A stretch of 64,000 nt of DNA from assembly GCF_021513195.1 (NCBI RefSeq), contig NZ_CP090974.1:942001-1006000 (forward strand). Reading direction: 5' to 3'. The position numbers were made by a program, and so were the translations under genes. Below are positions 1-12,764 of the stretch, one piece after another; the first letter of the stretch is position 1; every line of letters begins with the position of its first letter. This DNA comes from Shewanella sp. OMA3-2. GTDB taxonomy: Bacteria > Pseudomonadota > Gammaproteobacteria > Enterobacterales > Shewanellaceae. The notes beneath the pieces are model-generated. The model did no database searches. It saw only the letters and a list, made by a program, of their open reading frames with translations, and was not told the origin of the DNA.

Positions 1-2395
1 GGTTAAGACGCTACCAGTGGTGGCGCCGCTGTCTTCAGCAACTGAAATCACTTCGTTTGCATCAGTGAAGTTATCGTTCACTGGGGTCACTGTGATGGTC
101 AGTGTTGAGGTGTCAGTCGGGCCTGAGCCATCGGTGACGATATAAGTGATCACCGGCACTGCGCCATTGTAGTTGGCGACCGGGGTAAAGCTGTAGTTAC
201 CGTTGGCACTTAAGGTGAAGCTGCCGACACCGGCAATGGTCACAGGCTGCCCTAAGGTAAAGGTGCCCGTTACGCCGGCAATGCTGAAGCTTTCAATACT
301 GACAGGACCATCAACAGAGCTGGTGCCGGCTAAGACGCTACCAGTGGTGGCGCCGCTGTCTTCAGCAACTGAAATCACTTCGTTTGCATCAGTGAAGTTA
401 TCGTTCACTGGGGTCACTGTGATGGTCAGTGTTGAGGTGTCAGTCGGGCCTGAGCCATCGGTGACGATATAAGTGATCACCGGCACTGCGCCATTGTAGT
501 TGGCGACCAGGGTAAAGCTGTAGTTACCGTTGGCACTTAAAGTGAAGCTGCCGACACCGGCAATGGTCACAGGCTGCCCTAAGGTAAAGGTGCCCGTTAC
601 GCCGGCAATGCTGAAGCTTTCAATACTGACAGGACCATCAACAGAGCTGGTGCCGGTTAAGACGCTACCAGTGGTGGCGCCGCTGTCTTCAGCAACTGAA
701 ATCACTTCGTTTGCATCAGTGAAGTTATCGTTCACTGGGGTCACTGTGATGGTCAGTGTTGAGGTGTCAGTCGGGCCTGAGCCATCGGTGACGATATAAG
801 TGATCACCGGCACTGCGCCATTGTAGTTGGCGACCAGGGTAAAGCTGTAGTTACCGTTGGCACTTAAGGTGAAGCTGCCGACACCGGCAATGGTCACAGG
901 CTGCCCTAAGGTAAAGGTGCCCGTTACGCCGGCAATGCTGAAGCTTTCAATACTGACAGGGCCATCAACAGAGCTGGTGCCGGTTAAGACGCTACCAGTG
1001 GTGGCGCCGCTGTCTTCAGCAACTGAAATCACTTCGTTTGCATCAGTGAAGTTATCGTTCACTGGGGTCACTGTGATGGTCAGTGTTGAGGTGTCAGTCG
1101 GGCCTGAGCCATCGGTGACGATATAAGTGATCACCGGCACTGCGCCATTGTAGTTGGCGACCAGGGTAAAGCTGTAGTTACCGTTGGCACTTAAAGTGAA
1201 GCTGCCGACACCGGCAATGGTCACAGGCTGCCCTAAGGTAAAGGTGCCCGTTACGCCGGCAATGCTGAAGCTTTCAATACTGACAGGACCATCAACAGAG
1301 CTGGTGCCGGTTAAGACGCTACCAGTGGTGGCGCCGCTGTCTTCAGCAACTGAAATCACTTCGTTTGCATCAGTGAAATTATCGTTCACTGGGGTCACTG
1401 TGATGGTCAGTGTTGAGGTGTCAGTCGGGCCTGAGCCATCGGTGACGATATAAGTGATCACCGGCACTGCGCCATTGTAGTTGGCGACCAGGGTAAAGCT
1501 GTAGTTACCGTTGGCACTTAAGGTGAAGCTGCCGACACCGGCAATGGTCACAGGCTGCCCTAAGGTAAAGGTGCCCGTTACGCCGGCAATGCTGAAGCTT
1601 TCAATACTGACAGGACCATCGACAGAGCTGGTGCCGGTTAAGACGCTACCAGTGGTGGCGCCGCTGTCTTCAGCAACTGAAATCACTTCGTTTGCATCAG
1701 TGAAGTTATCGTTCACTGGGGTCACTGTGATGGTCAGTGTTGAGGTGTCAGTCGGGCCTGAGCCATCGGTGACGATATAAGTGATCACCGGCACTGCGCC
1801 ATTGTAGTTGGCGACCAGGGTAAAGCTGTAGTTACCGTTGGCACTTAAGGTGAAGCTGCCGACACCGGCAATGGTCACAGGCTGCCCTAAGGTAAAGGTG
1901 CCCGTTACGCCGGCAATGCTGAAGCTTTCAATACTGACAGGACCATCGACAGAGCTGGTGCCGGTTAAGACGCTACCAGTGGTGGCGCCGCTGTCTTCAG
2001 CAACTGAAATCACTTCGTTTGCATCAGTGAAGTTATCGTTCACTGGGGTCACTGTGATGGTCAGTGTTGAGGTGTCAGTCGGGCCTGAGCCATCGGTGAC
2101 GATATAAGTGATCACCGGCACTGCGCCATTGTAGTTGGCGACCGGGGTAAAGCTGTAGTTACCGTTGGCACTTAAAGTGAAGCTGCCGACACCGGCAATG
2201 GTCACAGGCTGCCCTAAGGTAAAGGTGCCCGTTACGCCGGCAATGCTGAAGCTTTCAATACTGACAGGACCATCAACAGAGCTGGTGCCGGTTAAGACGC
2301 TACCAGTGGTGGCGCCGCTGTCTTCAGCAACTGAAATCACTTCGTTTGCATCAGTGAAGTTATCGTTCACTGGGGTCACTGTGATGGTCAGTGTT
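1..2395 (-). repeat. Tandem array of 327-bp units (109 aa), at least 7.3 copies
   Basis: Near-identical 327-bp units repeat in frame inside the adhesin gene and continue past the left edge. Each encodes a cadherin/Big_9-like domain containing FTPVANYNGAVPVITYIVTD and ending in a SGPTDTSTL-like linker. Copies differ by a handful of single bases, for example CCGGGG versus CCAGGG in the region matching 176-190. The array ends at about 2395, where the sequence changes to a diverged domain. Confidence 0.95.
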
Positions 2396-5300
2396 GCAGT
2401 GACATCGGTATTGGTTGTATAGGTAATAACAGGGGCAATACCATTCCAGTTTGCATTAGGTGTAAAGGTATAATTACCATCAGCTAATAGCTCAAAAGTG
2501 CCCATTGATAGTGTTACTAGAGTGCCTGCAGCGTAGACCGTACTGCTTCCATCAACAGTAAAGCTTGCGATAGATAAAGCAGAATCTATATCAGTATCGT
2601 TATCGAGTACATTACCTGTTGCGATATGATCTTCGGCAATAGTGTTAGTGTCATTGACAGCATTGGTCGCATCATCAACATTTGATAATTTGACATTAAC
2701 TATGGCGGTGTCTGTTCCACCATTTAGATCTGAGACAACAATATCTAAAGCGTAATCACCTAAATCGGCATCATCAATGGTTTGGTTAAGTGTAATTTCA
2801 CCGGTAAGGACATTAATGGTAAATACACCAAATGTTTGTAAACCATTTGCAAAGCTATAAGTTAATTGATCGCCATCTATATCATCTGCAATAACTTGAC
2901 CGACGATTGTTCCTGCGGTGCTGCCTTCTGCGATATTGTTAAAATCATAAATGTCATTATTGGCTGGGCCATTAATCGTATCTAGGCCTGAGCGGAATTC
3001 AGGACCATCATTTGTTCCGACAATGGTAATGGTCACAGTGTGAGTGGCCGTGCCATCGGCGGAGGTGACGGTGATGTCACGGGTCAGGGTTTGACCGGCC
3101 GTTAATGACTGCACATCAATGTGGCTGTTGTTTAGGGTATAGCTCCAGTTACCGCTCGCATCAATCGAGAAGCTACCAAAGTTGCCGTCGGCGACATTGG
3201 TTTGCACCTGGAATACCGCTTCGCCGGCATCCACATCGGTGACGGTTAAGGTGCCAGAGACCATTTCAACGGTGGCATTATCTGTATCGGTTGTCCCATC
3301 TTCAGTGACGGTACCCGCATCGCTGTCGCCATTACCTAAGTTAACGGTAATGTCAGCGGGGTCGTTGGCGCCGACAATGGTAATGGTCACAGTGTGAGTG
3401 GCCGTGCCATCGGCGGAGGTGACGGTGATGTCACGGGTCAGGGTTTGACCGGCCGTTAATGACTGCACATCAATGTGGCTGTTGTTTAGGGTATAGCTCC
3501 AGTTACCGCTCGCATCAATCGAGAAGCTACCAAAGTTGCCGTCGGCGACATTGGTTTGCACCTGGAATACCGCTTCACCGGCATCCACATCGGTGACGGT
3601 TAAGGTGCCAGAGACCATTTCAACGGTGGCGTTATCAGTATCGGTTGCCCCATCTTCAGTGACGGTACCCGCATCGCTGTCGCCATTACCTAAGTTAACG
3701 GTAATGTCAGCGGGGTCGTTGGCGCCGACAATGGTAATAGTCACAGTGTGAGTGGCCGTGCCATCGGCGGAGGTGACGGTGATGTCACGGGTCAGGGTTT
3801 GACCGGCCGTTAATGACTGCACATCAATGTGGCTGTTGTTTAGGGTATAGCTCCAGTTACCGCTCGCATCAATCGAGAAGCTACCAAAGTTGCCGTCGGC
3901 GACATTGGTTTGCACTTGGAATACCGCTTCACCGGCATCCACATCGGTGACGGTTAAGGTGCCAGAGACCATTTCAACGGTGGCGTTATCAGTATCGGTT
4001 GCCCCATCTTCAGTGACGGTACCCGCATCGCTGTCGCCATTACCTAAGTTAACGGTAATGTCAGCGGGGTCGTTGGCGCCGACAATGGTAATAGTCACAG
4101 TGTGAGTGGCCGTGCCATCGGCGGAGGTGACGGTGATGTCACGGGTCAGGGTTTGACCGGCCGTTAATGACTGCACATCAATGTGGCTGTTGTTTAGGGT
4201 ATAGCTCCAGTTACCGCTCGCATCAATCGAGAAGCTACCAAAGTTGCCGTCGGCGACATTGGTTTGCACCTGGAATACCGCTTCACCGGCATCCACATCG
4301 GTGACGGTTAAGGTGCCAGAGACCATTTCAACGGTGGCGTTATCAGTATCGGTTGCCCCATCTTCAGTGACGGTACCCGCATCGCTGTCGCCATTACCTA
4401 AGTTAACGGTAATGTCAGCGGGGTCGTTGGCGCCGACAATGGTAATAGTCACAGTGTGAGTGGCCGTGCCATCGGCGGAGGTGACGGTGATGTCACGGGT
4501 CAGGGTTTGACCGGCCGTTAATGACTGCACATCAATGTGGCTGTTGTTTAGGGTATAGCTCCAGTTACCGCTCGCATCAATCGAGAAGCTACCAAAGTTG
4601 CCGTCGGCGACATTGGTTTGCACCTGGAATACCGCTTCACCGGCATCCACATCGGTGACGGTTAAGGTGCCAGAGACCATTTCAACGGTGGCGTTATCAG
4701 TATCGGTTGCCCCATCTTCAGTGACGGTACCCGCATCGCTGTCGCCATTACCTAAGTTAACGGTAATGTCAGCGGGGTCGTTGGCGCCGACAATGGTAAT
4801 AGTCACAGTGTGAGTGGCCGTGCCATCGGCGGAGGTGACGGTGATGTCACGGGTCAGGGTTTGACCGGCCGTTAATGACTGCACATCAATGTGGCTGTTG
4901 TTTAGGGTATAGCTCCAGTTACCGCTCGCATCAATCGAGAAGCTACCAAAGTTGCCGTCGGCGACATTGGTTTGCACCTGGAATACCGCTTCACCGGCAT
5001 CCACATCGGTGACGGTTAAGGTGCCAGAGACCATTTCAACGGTGGCGTTATCAGTATCGGTTGCCCCATCTTCAGTGACGGTACCCGCATCGCTGTCGCC
5101 ATTACCTAAGTTAACGGTAATGTCAGCGGGGTCGTTGGCGCCGACAATGGTAATAGTCACAGTGTGAGTGGCCGTGCCATCGGCGGAGGTGACGGTGATG
5201 TCACGGGTCAGGGTTTGACCGGCCGTTAATGACTGCACATCAATGTGGCTGTTGTTTAGGGTATAGCTCCAGTTACCGCTCGCATCAATCGAGAAGCTAC

Positions 5301-8300
5301 CAAAGTTGCCGTCGGCGACATTGGTTTGCACCTGGAATACCGCTTCACCGGCATCCACATCGGTGACGGTTAAGGTGCCAGAGACCATTTCAACGGTGGC
5401 GTTATCAGTATCGGTTGCCCCATCTTCAGTGACGGTACCCGCATCGCTGTCGCCATTACCTAAGTTAACGGTAATGTCAGCGGGGTCGTTGGCGCCGACA
5501 ATGGTAATAGTCACAGTGTGAGTGGCCGTGCCATCGGCGGAGGTGACGGTGATGTCACGGGTCAGGGTTTGACCGGCCGTTAATGACTGCACATCAATGT
5601 GGCTGTTGTTTAGGGTATAGCTCCAGTTACCGCTCGCATCAATCGAGAAGCTACCAAAGTTGCCGTCGGCGACATTGGTTTGCACTTGGAATACCGCTTC
5701 ACCGGCATCCACATCGGTGACGGTTAAGGTGCCAGAGACCATTTCAACGGTGGCGTTATCAGTATCGGTTGCCCCATCTTCAGTGACGGTACCCGCATCG
5801 CTGTCGCCATTACCTAAGTTAACGGTAATGTCAGCGGGGTCGTTGGCGCCGACAATGGTAATAGTCACAGTGTGAGTGGCCGTGCCATCGGCGGAGGTGA
5901 CGGTGATGTCACGGGTCAGGGTTTGACCGGCCGTTAATGACTGCACATCAATGTGGCTGTTGTTTAGGGTATAGCTCCAGTTACCGCTCGCATCAATCGA
6001 GAAGCTACCAAAGTTGCCGTCGGCGACATTGGTTTGCACTTGGAATACCGCTTCACCGGCATCCACATCGGTGACGGTTAAGGTGCCAGAGACCATTTCA
6101 ACGGTGGCGTTATCAGTATCGGTTGCCCCATCTTCAGTGACGGTACCCGCATCGCTGTCGCCATTACCTAAGTTAACGGTAATGTCAGCGGGGTCGTTGG
6201 CGCCGACAATGGTAATAGTCACAGTGTGAGTGGCCGTGCCATCGGCGGAGGTGACGGTGATGTCACGGGTCAGGGTTTGACCGGCCGTTAATGACTGCAC
6301 ATCAATGTGGCTGTTGTTTAGGGTATAGCTCCAGTTACCGCTCGCATCAATCGAGAAGCTACCAAAGTTGCCGTCGGCGACATTGGTTTGCACCTGGAAT
6401 ACCGCTTCACCGGCATCCACATCGGTGACGGTTAAGGTGCCAGAGACCATTTCAACGGTGGCGTTATCAGTATCGGTTGCCCCATCTTCAGTGACGGTAC
6501 CCGCATCGCTGTCGCCATTACCTAAGTTAACGGTAATGTCAGCGGGGTCGTTGGCGCCGACAATGGTAATAGTCACAGTGTGAGTGGCCGTGCCATCGGC
6601 GGAGGTGACGGTGATGTCACGGGTCAGGGTTTGACCGGCCGTTAATGACTGCACATCAATGTGGCTGTTGTTTAGGGTATAGCTCCAGTTACCGCTCGCA
6701 TCAATCGAGAAGCTACCAAAGTTGCCGTCGGCGACATTGGTTTGCACCTGGAATACCGCTTCGCCGGCATCCACATCGGTGACGGTTAAGGTGCCAGAGA
6801 CCATTTCAACGGTGGCATTATCTGTATCGGTTGTCCCATCTTCAGTGACGGTACCCGCATCGCTGTCGCCATTACCTAAGTTAACGGTAATGTCAGCGGG
6901 GTCGTTGGCGCCGACAATGGTAATGGTCACAGTGTGAGTGGCCGTGCCATCGGCGGAGGTGACGGTGATGTCACGGGTCAGGGTTTGACCGGCCGTTAAT
7001 GACTGCACATCAATGTGGCTGTTGTTTAGGGTATAGCTCCAGTTACCGCTCGCATCAATCGAGAAGCTACCAAAGTTGCCGTCGGCGACATTGGTTTGCA
7101 CCTGGAATACCGCTTCACCGGCATCCACATCGGTGACGGTTAAGGTGCCAGAGACCATTTCAACGGTGGCGTTATCAGTATCGGTTGCCCCATCTTCAGT
7201 GACGGTACCCGCATCGCTGTCGCCATTACCTAAGTTAACGGTAATGTCAGCGGGGTCGTTGGCGCCGACAATGGTAATAGTCACAGTGTGAGTGGCCGTG
7301 CCATCGGCGGAGGTGACGGTGATGTCACGGGTCAGGGTTTGACCGGCCGTTAATGACTGCACATCAATGTGGCTGTTGTTTAGGGTATAGCTCCAGTTAC
7401 CGCTCGCATCAATCGAGAAGCTACCAAAGTTGCCGTCGGCGACATTGGTTTGCACTTGGAATACCGCTTCACCGGCATCCACATCGGTGACGGTTAAGGT
7501 GCCAGAGACCATTTCAACGGTGGCGTTATCAGTATCGGTTGCCCCATCTTCAGTGACGGTACCCGCATCGCTGTCGCCATTACCTAAGTTAACGGTAATG
7601 TCAGCGGGGTCGTTGGCGCCGACAATGGTAATAGTCACAGTGTGAGTGGCCGTGCCATCGGCGGAGGTGACGGTGATGTCACGGGTCAGGGTTTGACCGG
7701 CCGTTAATGACTGCACATCAATGTGGCTGTTGTTTAGGGTATAGCTCCAGTTACCGCTCGCATCAATCGAGAAGCTACCAAAGTTGCCGTCGGCGACATT
7801 GGTTTGCACCTGGAATACCGCTTCACCGGCATCCACATCGGTGACGGTTAAGGTGCCAGAGACCATTTCAACGGTGGCGTTATCAGTATCGGTTGCCCCA
7901 TCTTCAGTGACGGTACCCGCATCGCTGTCGCCATTACCTAAGTTAACGGTAATGTCAGCGGGGTCGTTGGCGCCGACAATGGTAATAGTCACAGTGTGAG
8001 TGGCCGTGCCATCGGCGGAGGTGACGGTGATGTCACGGGTCAGGGTTTGACCGGCCGTTAATGACTGCACATCAATGTGGCTGTTGTTTAGGGTATAGCT
8101 CCAGTTACCGCTCGCATCAATCGAGAAGCTACCAAAGTTGCCGTCGGCGACATTGGTTTGCACCTGGAATACCGCTTCACCGGCATCCACATCGGTGACG
8201 GTTAAGGTGCCAGAGACCATTTCAACGGTGGCGTTATCAGTATCGGTTGCCCCATCTTCAGTGACGGTACCCGCATCGCTGTCGCCATTACCTAAGTTAA

Positions 8301-11300
8301 CGGTAATGTCAGCGGGGTCGTTGGCGCCGACAATGGTAATAGTCACAGTGTGAGTGGCCGTGCCATCGGCGGAGGTGACGGTGATGTCACGGGTCAGGGT
8401 TTGACCGGCCGTTAATGACTGCACATCAATGTGGCTGTTGTTTAGGGTATAGCTCCAGTTACCGCTCGCATCAATCGAGAAGCTACCAAAGTTGCCGTCG
8501 GCGACATTGGTTTGCACCTGGAATACCGCTTCACCGGCATCCACATCGGTGACGGTTAAGGTGCCAGAGACCATTTCAACGGTGGCGTTATCAGTATCGG
8601 TTGCCCCATCTTCAGTGACGGTACCCGCATCGCTGTCGCCATTACCTAAGTTAACGGTAATGTCAGCGGGGTCGTTGGCGCCGACAATGGTAATAGTCAC
8701 AGTGTGAGTGGCCGTGCCATCGGCGGAGGTGACGGTGATGTCACGGGTCAGGGTTTGACCGGCCGTTAATGACTGCACATCAATGTGGCTGTTGTTTAGG
8801 GTATAGCTCCAGTTACCGCTCGCATCAATCGAGAAGCTACCAAAGTTGCCGTCGGCGACATTGGTTTGCACCTGGAATACCGCTTCACCGGCATCCACAT
8901 CGGTGACGGTTAAGGTGCCAGAGACCATTTCAACGGTGGCATTATCTGTATCGGTTGCCCCATCTTCAGTGACGGTACCTGCATCGCTGTCGCCATTACC
9001 TAAGTTAACGGTAATGTCAGCGGGGTCGTTGGCGCCGACAATGGTAATGGTCACAGTGTGAGTGGCCGTGCCATCGGCGGAGGTGACGGTGATGTCACGG
9101 GTCAGGGTTTGACCGGCCGTTAATGACTGCACATCAATGTGGCTGTTGTTTAGGGTATAGCTCCAGTTACCGCTCGCATCAATCGAGAAGCTACCAAAGT
9201 TGCCGTCGGCGACATTGGTTTGCACCTGGAATACCGCTTCACCGGCATCCACATCGGTGACGGTTAAGGTGCCAGAGACCATTTCAACGGTGGCATTATC
9301 AGTATCGGTTGCCCCATCTTCAGTGACGGTACCTTGATCATTTACCGGAGTAATAGTTGCTTGATCTGGTTCAGGGGTAACAGTAATGGTCAGTGTCGCG
9401 GTGACACCTGTATTGGTTGTATAGGTGATAACAGGAACTTGCCCATTCCAATCAGCGTTGGGTGTGAATGAATATGACCCATCTGAATTTAGGGTTAATA
9501 CACCTTCTAATAAAGCAACACTACTACCTGCTTGGTAGATTGTTTGATCACCAGCTAGAGTGTAACTTTGAACGGTTAACGTTGAATCAATATCAGTATC
9601 ATTATCGAGAACATTACCTACCGCAACAGTATCTTCTTTTACAGAAATAATATCATTAACTGCTGTTGTAGGATCATTTTCAGGGGTAACTGAAATTGTT
9701 AATGTAGCAGTTGCACCTGTATTGGTTGTATAAGTAATTATCGGCAGCGTGCCATTCCAATTTGTTGCAGGAGTGAAGCTATAACTGCCATCTGCATTTA
9801 GCTGTAAAGTGCCATTTTCTACAGTGACAGATTCACCCGCGGCATAAGTCGTGCTATCACCTTCAATAGAGAAGCTTATTACAGTTAATGTCGAGTCTGG
9901 ATCGCTATCATTTAACAATACATTACCCGTTGCAATAACGTCTTCTTCAACAGAATTTGTGTCATTTAAAGCAATGGTTGGATCATCAACAGGTACAACA
10001 TTGATTGTTAATGTTGCAGTATCACCTGTATTTGTAGTGTAAGTGACAATAGGAAGCTGACCATTCCAGTTCTCATTTGGTGTAAAGCTGTAACTGCCAT
10101 CTACATTTATAATTAATGTGCCACCAATCACTGTAGCTTGCTGACCTGCATTATAGATTTGGCCATCAACTTCAAAGCTTGTAACTTCAAGTGTAGAGTC
10201 AATATCTTGATCGTTATCAAGTACATTACCTGTCGCAATAGTATCTTCGGCCACGGTATTGGTATCATTCGATAATACGGCGTCATTATCGACAGGAGTC
10301 ACGTTAATCGTTAATGTTGCCGTTGCACCTGTGTTTGTGGTGTAAGTGATTGTTGGTACTTGACCATTCCAACTTGAATTAGGTGTAAAACTATATGTGC
10401 CATCTTCATTGATAATTAATACGCCACCATCAATATTGACAGCTGAACCAGGGGCATAAGTACTGCCCTCAATTTCAAAGCTGGTAACAGTAAGAGTTGA
10501 GTCAACATCAGTATCATTGTCTAGTACATTTCCTGTGGCTGTCTGCCCCTCAGATATGGTGTTAGTATCGTTTACTGCACTTGAAGGGTCGTCAACCGGT
10601 GTAATTTCAATGGTTAATGTTGCGGTTGCGCCAGTATTGGTGGTGTAGGTGATAACCGGTACTTGACCGTTCCAATTGTCATTTGGGGTGAAAGTATAAG
10701 AACCATCAGCATTGATGATTAATACACCGCCCTCGAGAACGACTTCAGTACCAGTTGGATAGGTCTCACCGTTAATGTCAAAACTGACCACAGTAAGATC
10801 AGAATCTGGATCGTTGTCGTTATCTAATACATTACCTGATACTGGTGTATCTTCAGCAGCGACAACAGCATCATTTTCGGTCACCGTAGGATCGTCAACC
10901 GGTGTAATTTCAATGGTTAATGTTGCGGTTGCGCCAGTATTGGTGGTGTAGGTAATAACCGGAACTTGACCGTTCCAATTGTCATTTGGGGTGAAAGTAT
11001 AAGAACCATCAGCATTGATGATTAATACGCCGCCCTCAAGAACGACTTCAGTACCAGCTGGATAGGTTTCACCGTTAATGTCAAAACTGACCACAGTAAG
11101 ATCAGAATCTGGATCGTAGTCGTTATCTAATACATTACCTGACACTGGTGTATCTTCAGCAGCGACAACTGCATCATTTTCGGTCACCGTAGGATCGTCA
11201 ACCGGTGTAATTTCAATGGTTAATGTTGCGGTTGCGCCAGTATTGGTGGTGTAGGTGATAACCGGTACTTGACCGTTCCAATTGTCATTTGGGGTGAAAG

Positions 11301-12269
11301 TATAAGAACCATCAGCATTGATGATTAATACACCGCCCTCGAGAACGACTTCAGTACCAGTTGGATAGGTCTCACCGTTAATGTCAAAACTGACCACAGT
11401 AAGATCAGAATCTGGATCGTTGTCGTTATCTAATACATTACCTGATACTGGTGTATCTTCAGCAGCGACAACAGCATCATTTTCGGTCACCGTAGGATCG
11501 TCAACCGGTGTAATTTCAATGGTTAATGTTGCGGTTGCGCCAGTATTGGTGGTGTAGGTAATAATCGGTACTTCACCGTTCCAATTGTCATTTGGGGTGA
11601 AAGTATAAGAACCATCAGCATTGATGATTAATACGCCGCCCTCAAGAACGACTTCAGTACCAGCTGGATAGGTCTCACCATCAATGTCAAAGGAAACGAT
11701 TGATAATTCCGTGTCAGGATCGATATCATTTTCGAGTAGGTTACCAGCTACAATTTGGCCTTCAGCAACGATTTGGGTGTCGTTAACTAATACAGAAGGT
11801 ATATCTTCTGGTGTAATGGTTCTTTCTTCAATAATTGAAGGAGGAGTAGCGGGTTGGGCCGCTGTATTAAAGCTAGAATTCGCGATGGTTTCATCAGCAG
11901 AACGATCTACTCTGATAAAACTACCGCCTTCATTACCTGTCGGTGTACCAGCGGCCGTTTCAGGAAGGTCGACAGTTGGATCTTCACCCGATGCTATCAA
12001 AGCTTGTAATGCTTCTATTTCATCCAGTGCTGCAAGGTTAGTGATGTCATCATTTAACTCGGGTTGAGCTGTAGAAATACCATCTTGAGAGAAAACGGTG
12101 TCATCATCAAAGGTAATAACAAAACGTGCGTTGTCATCAAAAATTAATAAACTCGCTTCGGGAATTGTTTGCCGGGCTGTAAAATGGTTAATTGATTACC
12201 TGCAGATACACTGATTTGGCTTTGCGTTTCAGTTAATATACCTGCTTTCGGTGTTGTTATTGTACCCAT
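1..12269 (-). CDS. Giant tandem-repeat adhesin (retention-module/VCBS type), partial, frameshifted near N-terminus
   Basis: Reading leftwards from an ATG at 12269 (GGGAG ribosome site 8 bases upstream), the protein starts MGTITTPKAGIL and resembles the N-terminal retention module of type-I-secreted adhesins of the LapA/BpfA kind, which are held in the outer membrane during biofilm formation. The initial frame stops after about 41 codons. A second frame, entered near 12172, restores the module (LQPGQTIPEASLLIFDDNA once one base is supplied) and then stays open to the left edge, about 4,050 codons. Domains in order: retention module; Asp/Glu-rich linker; about eight 101-residue cadherin-like repeats; about 18 VCBS repeats of 118 residues; a cadherin domain and another Big_9-like domain at about 2400-3000; then 109-residue repeats running off the window. 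The C-terminal RTX and secretion signal should lie beyond base 1. The repeat assignments come from reading the translation; the adhesin role is family knowledge. Confidence 0.85.
3017..9333 (-). repeat. Tandem array of 354-bp units (118 aa VCBS domains), about 18 copies
   Basis: About 17.9 near-identical 354-bp units lie in frame. Each encodes a VCBS-type domain with the markers TEDGTTDTDNATVEMVSGTL, TVTDVDAGEA, GSFSIDASGNWSYTLNN and TVTSADGTATHTVTI. Units differ by only a few bases. Unit 1 and unit 11 carry the same rare variants, and units 3 and 13 share another, which indicates duplication of multi-unit blocks. The low divergence implies recent homogenisation or selection. Confidence 0.95.
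9360..11700 (-). repeat. Tandem array of about 303-bp units (101 aa cadherin-like domains), about 8 copies
   Basis: In-frame units of about 303 bp encode domains with NVLDNDNDPDSDLTVVSFDI, GSYTFTPNDNWNGQVPVITY and TLTIEITPVDDP. The four units nearest the N-terminus (about 10590-11700) are nearly identical, while those at 9360-10590 are clearly diverged. This is a repeat array of mixed age, unlike the two more uniform arrays further along the protein. Confidence 0.9.
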
Positions 12270-12675
12270 TAATTAGCTCCCAACAGCTATTCCTGACTCG
12301 GAATTATTCAATACATTATAGACTTAGCATAACAGTGTAATATTTTTGTACTTTTACAACATTGCACACTAACCCAGATTTAACAATTCTAACCCAAAAA
12401 TACTCGGAATGTCAATTTTTTGACGTTGGCGAGATGAACTTAACTTACTGAAATATTTTTGAAAAGAGGAAAGAACTGTCCATATATCATTCAAAGACGT
12501 ATTTAAAAATGATATAAAGTAAGGGTTAAAGGCTGATATCGTTTTATGAATAATGTACGGTAAATTCAACATGATGTTGCATAAAGCTGTTATTAGAATC
12601 ACAGTCTAATTTGCTAAGTGTTTGGCAATAAGTTATCAAAGTTTAGTTTACTTTAGTGTGACTAGAGCGAAACAA
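12270..12675. other. Intergenic region between adhesin and hemY
   Basis: This is an AT-rich stretch upstream of the adhesin. A 77-codon minus-strand reading frame at 12369-12602 has no recognisable family or clear ribosome site and is probably chance. Apart from the candidate promoter, nothing else is visible. Confidence 0.6.
12315..12343 (-). promoter_or_regulatory. Possible promoter of the adhesin gene
   Basis: On the minus strand a perfect TATAAT (12315-12320) lies about 45 bases upstream of the adhesin ATG. The hexamer 17 bases further upstream (ATATTA, 12338-12343) is a poor -35. This is a pattern match only; the rest of the gap to hemY shows no other gene. Confidence 0.35.
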
Positions 12676-12707
12676 TACAAAAAAGCCTGCAAGTTTATGC
12701 AGGCTTT
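12676..12707 (-). terminator. Rho-independent terminator of the hem operon
   Basis: A 10-bp perfect stem (12682-12691 with 12698-12707) and 6-base loop are followed on the minus strand by a run of T. It lies about 55 bases downstream of the hemY stop, so it most likely ends the hemCDXY transcript. Confidence 0.85.
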
Positions 12708-12729
12708 ATGGCAAATATAATAATCTAAG

Positions 12730-12764
12730 TTGCTGGTTGCTGGTTGCTGGTTGCTGGTTGCTAG
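12730..12764. repeat. Heptanucleotide microsatellite at the hemY stop codon
   Basis: There are four perfect TTGCTGG units (12730-12757) and a fifth with one change (12758-12764). The fifth unit overlaps the hemY stop codon at 12761-12763; the rest is 3' untranslated. Heptamer repeats can gain or lose units by slippage, but here that would alter only the distance from stop to terminator. Confidence 0.9.

Noticed and set aside
203..9061. Series of repeated plus-strand reading frames of 89 and 71 codons
   Set aside because: They are antisense shadows of the repeat units of the minus-strand adhesin; the minus-strand translation gives recognisable VCBS and cadherin-like domains.
1..9333. CRISPR-like regular repetition
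   Set aside because: Units of 327 and 354 bp are in-frame protein repeats with no short repeat/spacer alternation.
12369..12602. 77-codon minus-strand frame upstream of the adhesin
   Set aside because: No family resemblance, no clear ribosome site, and AT-rich composition typical of chance frames.
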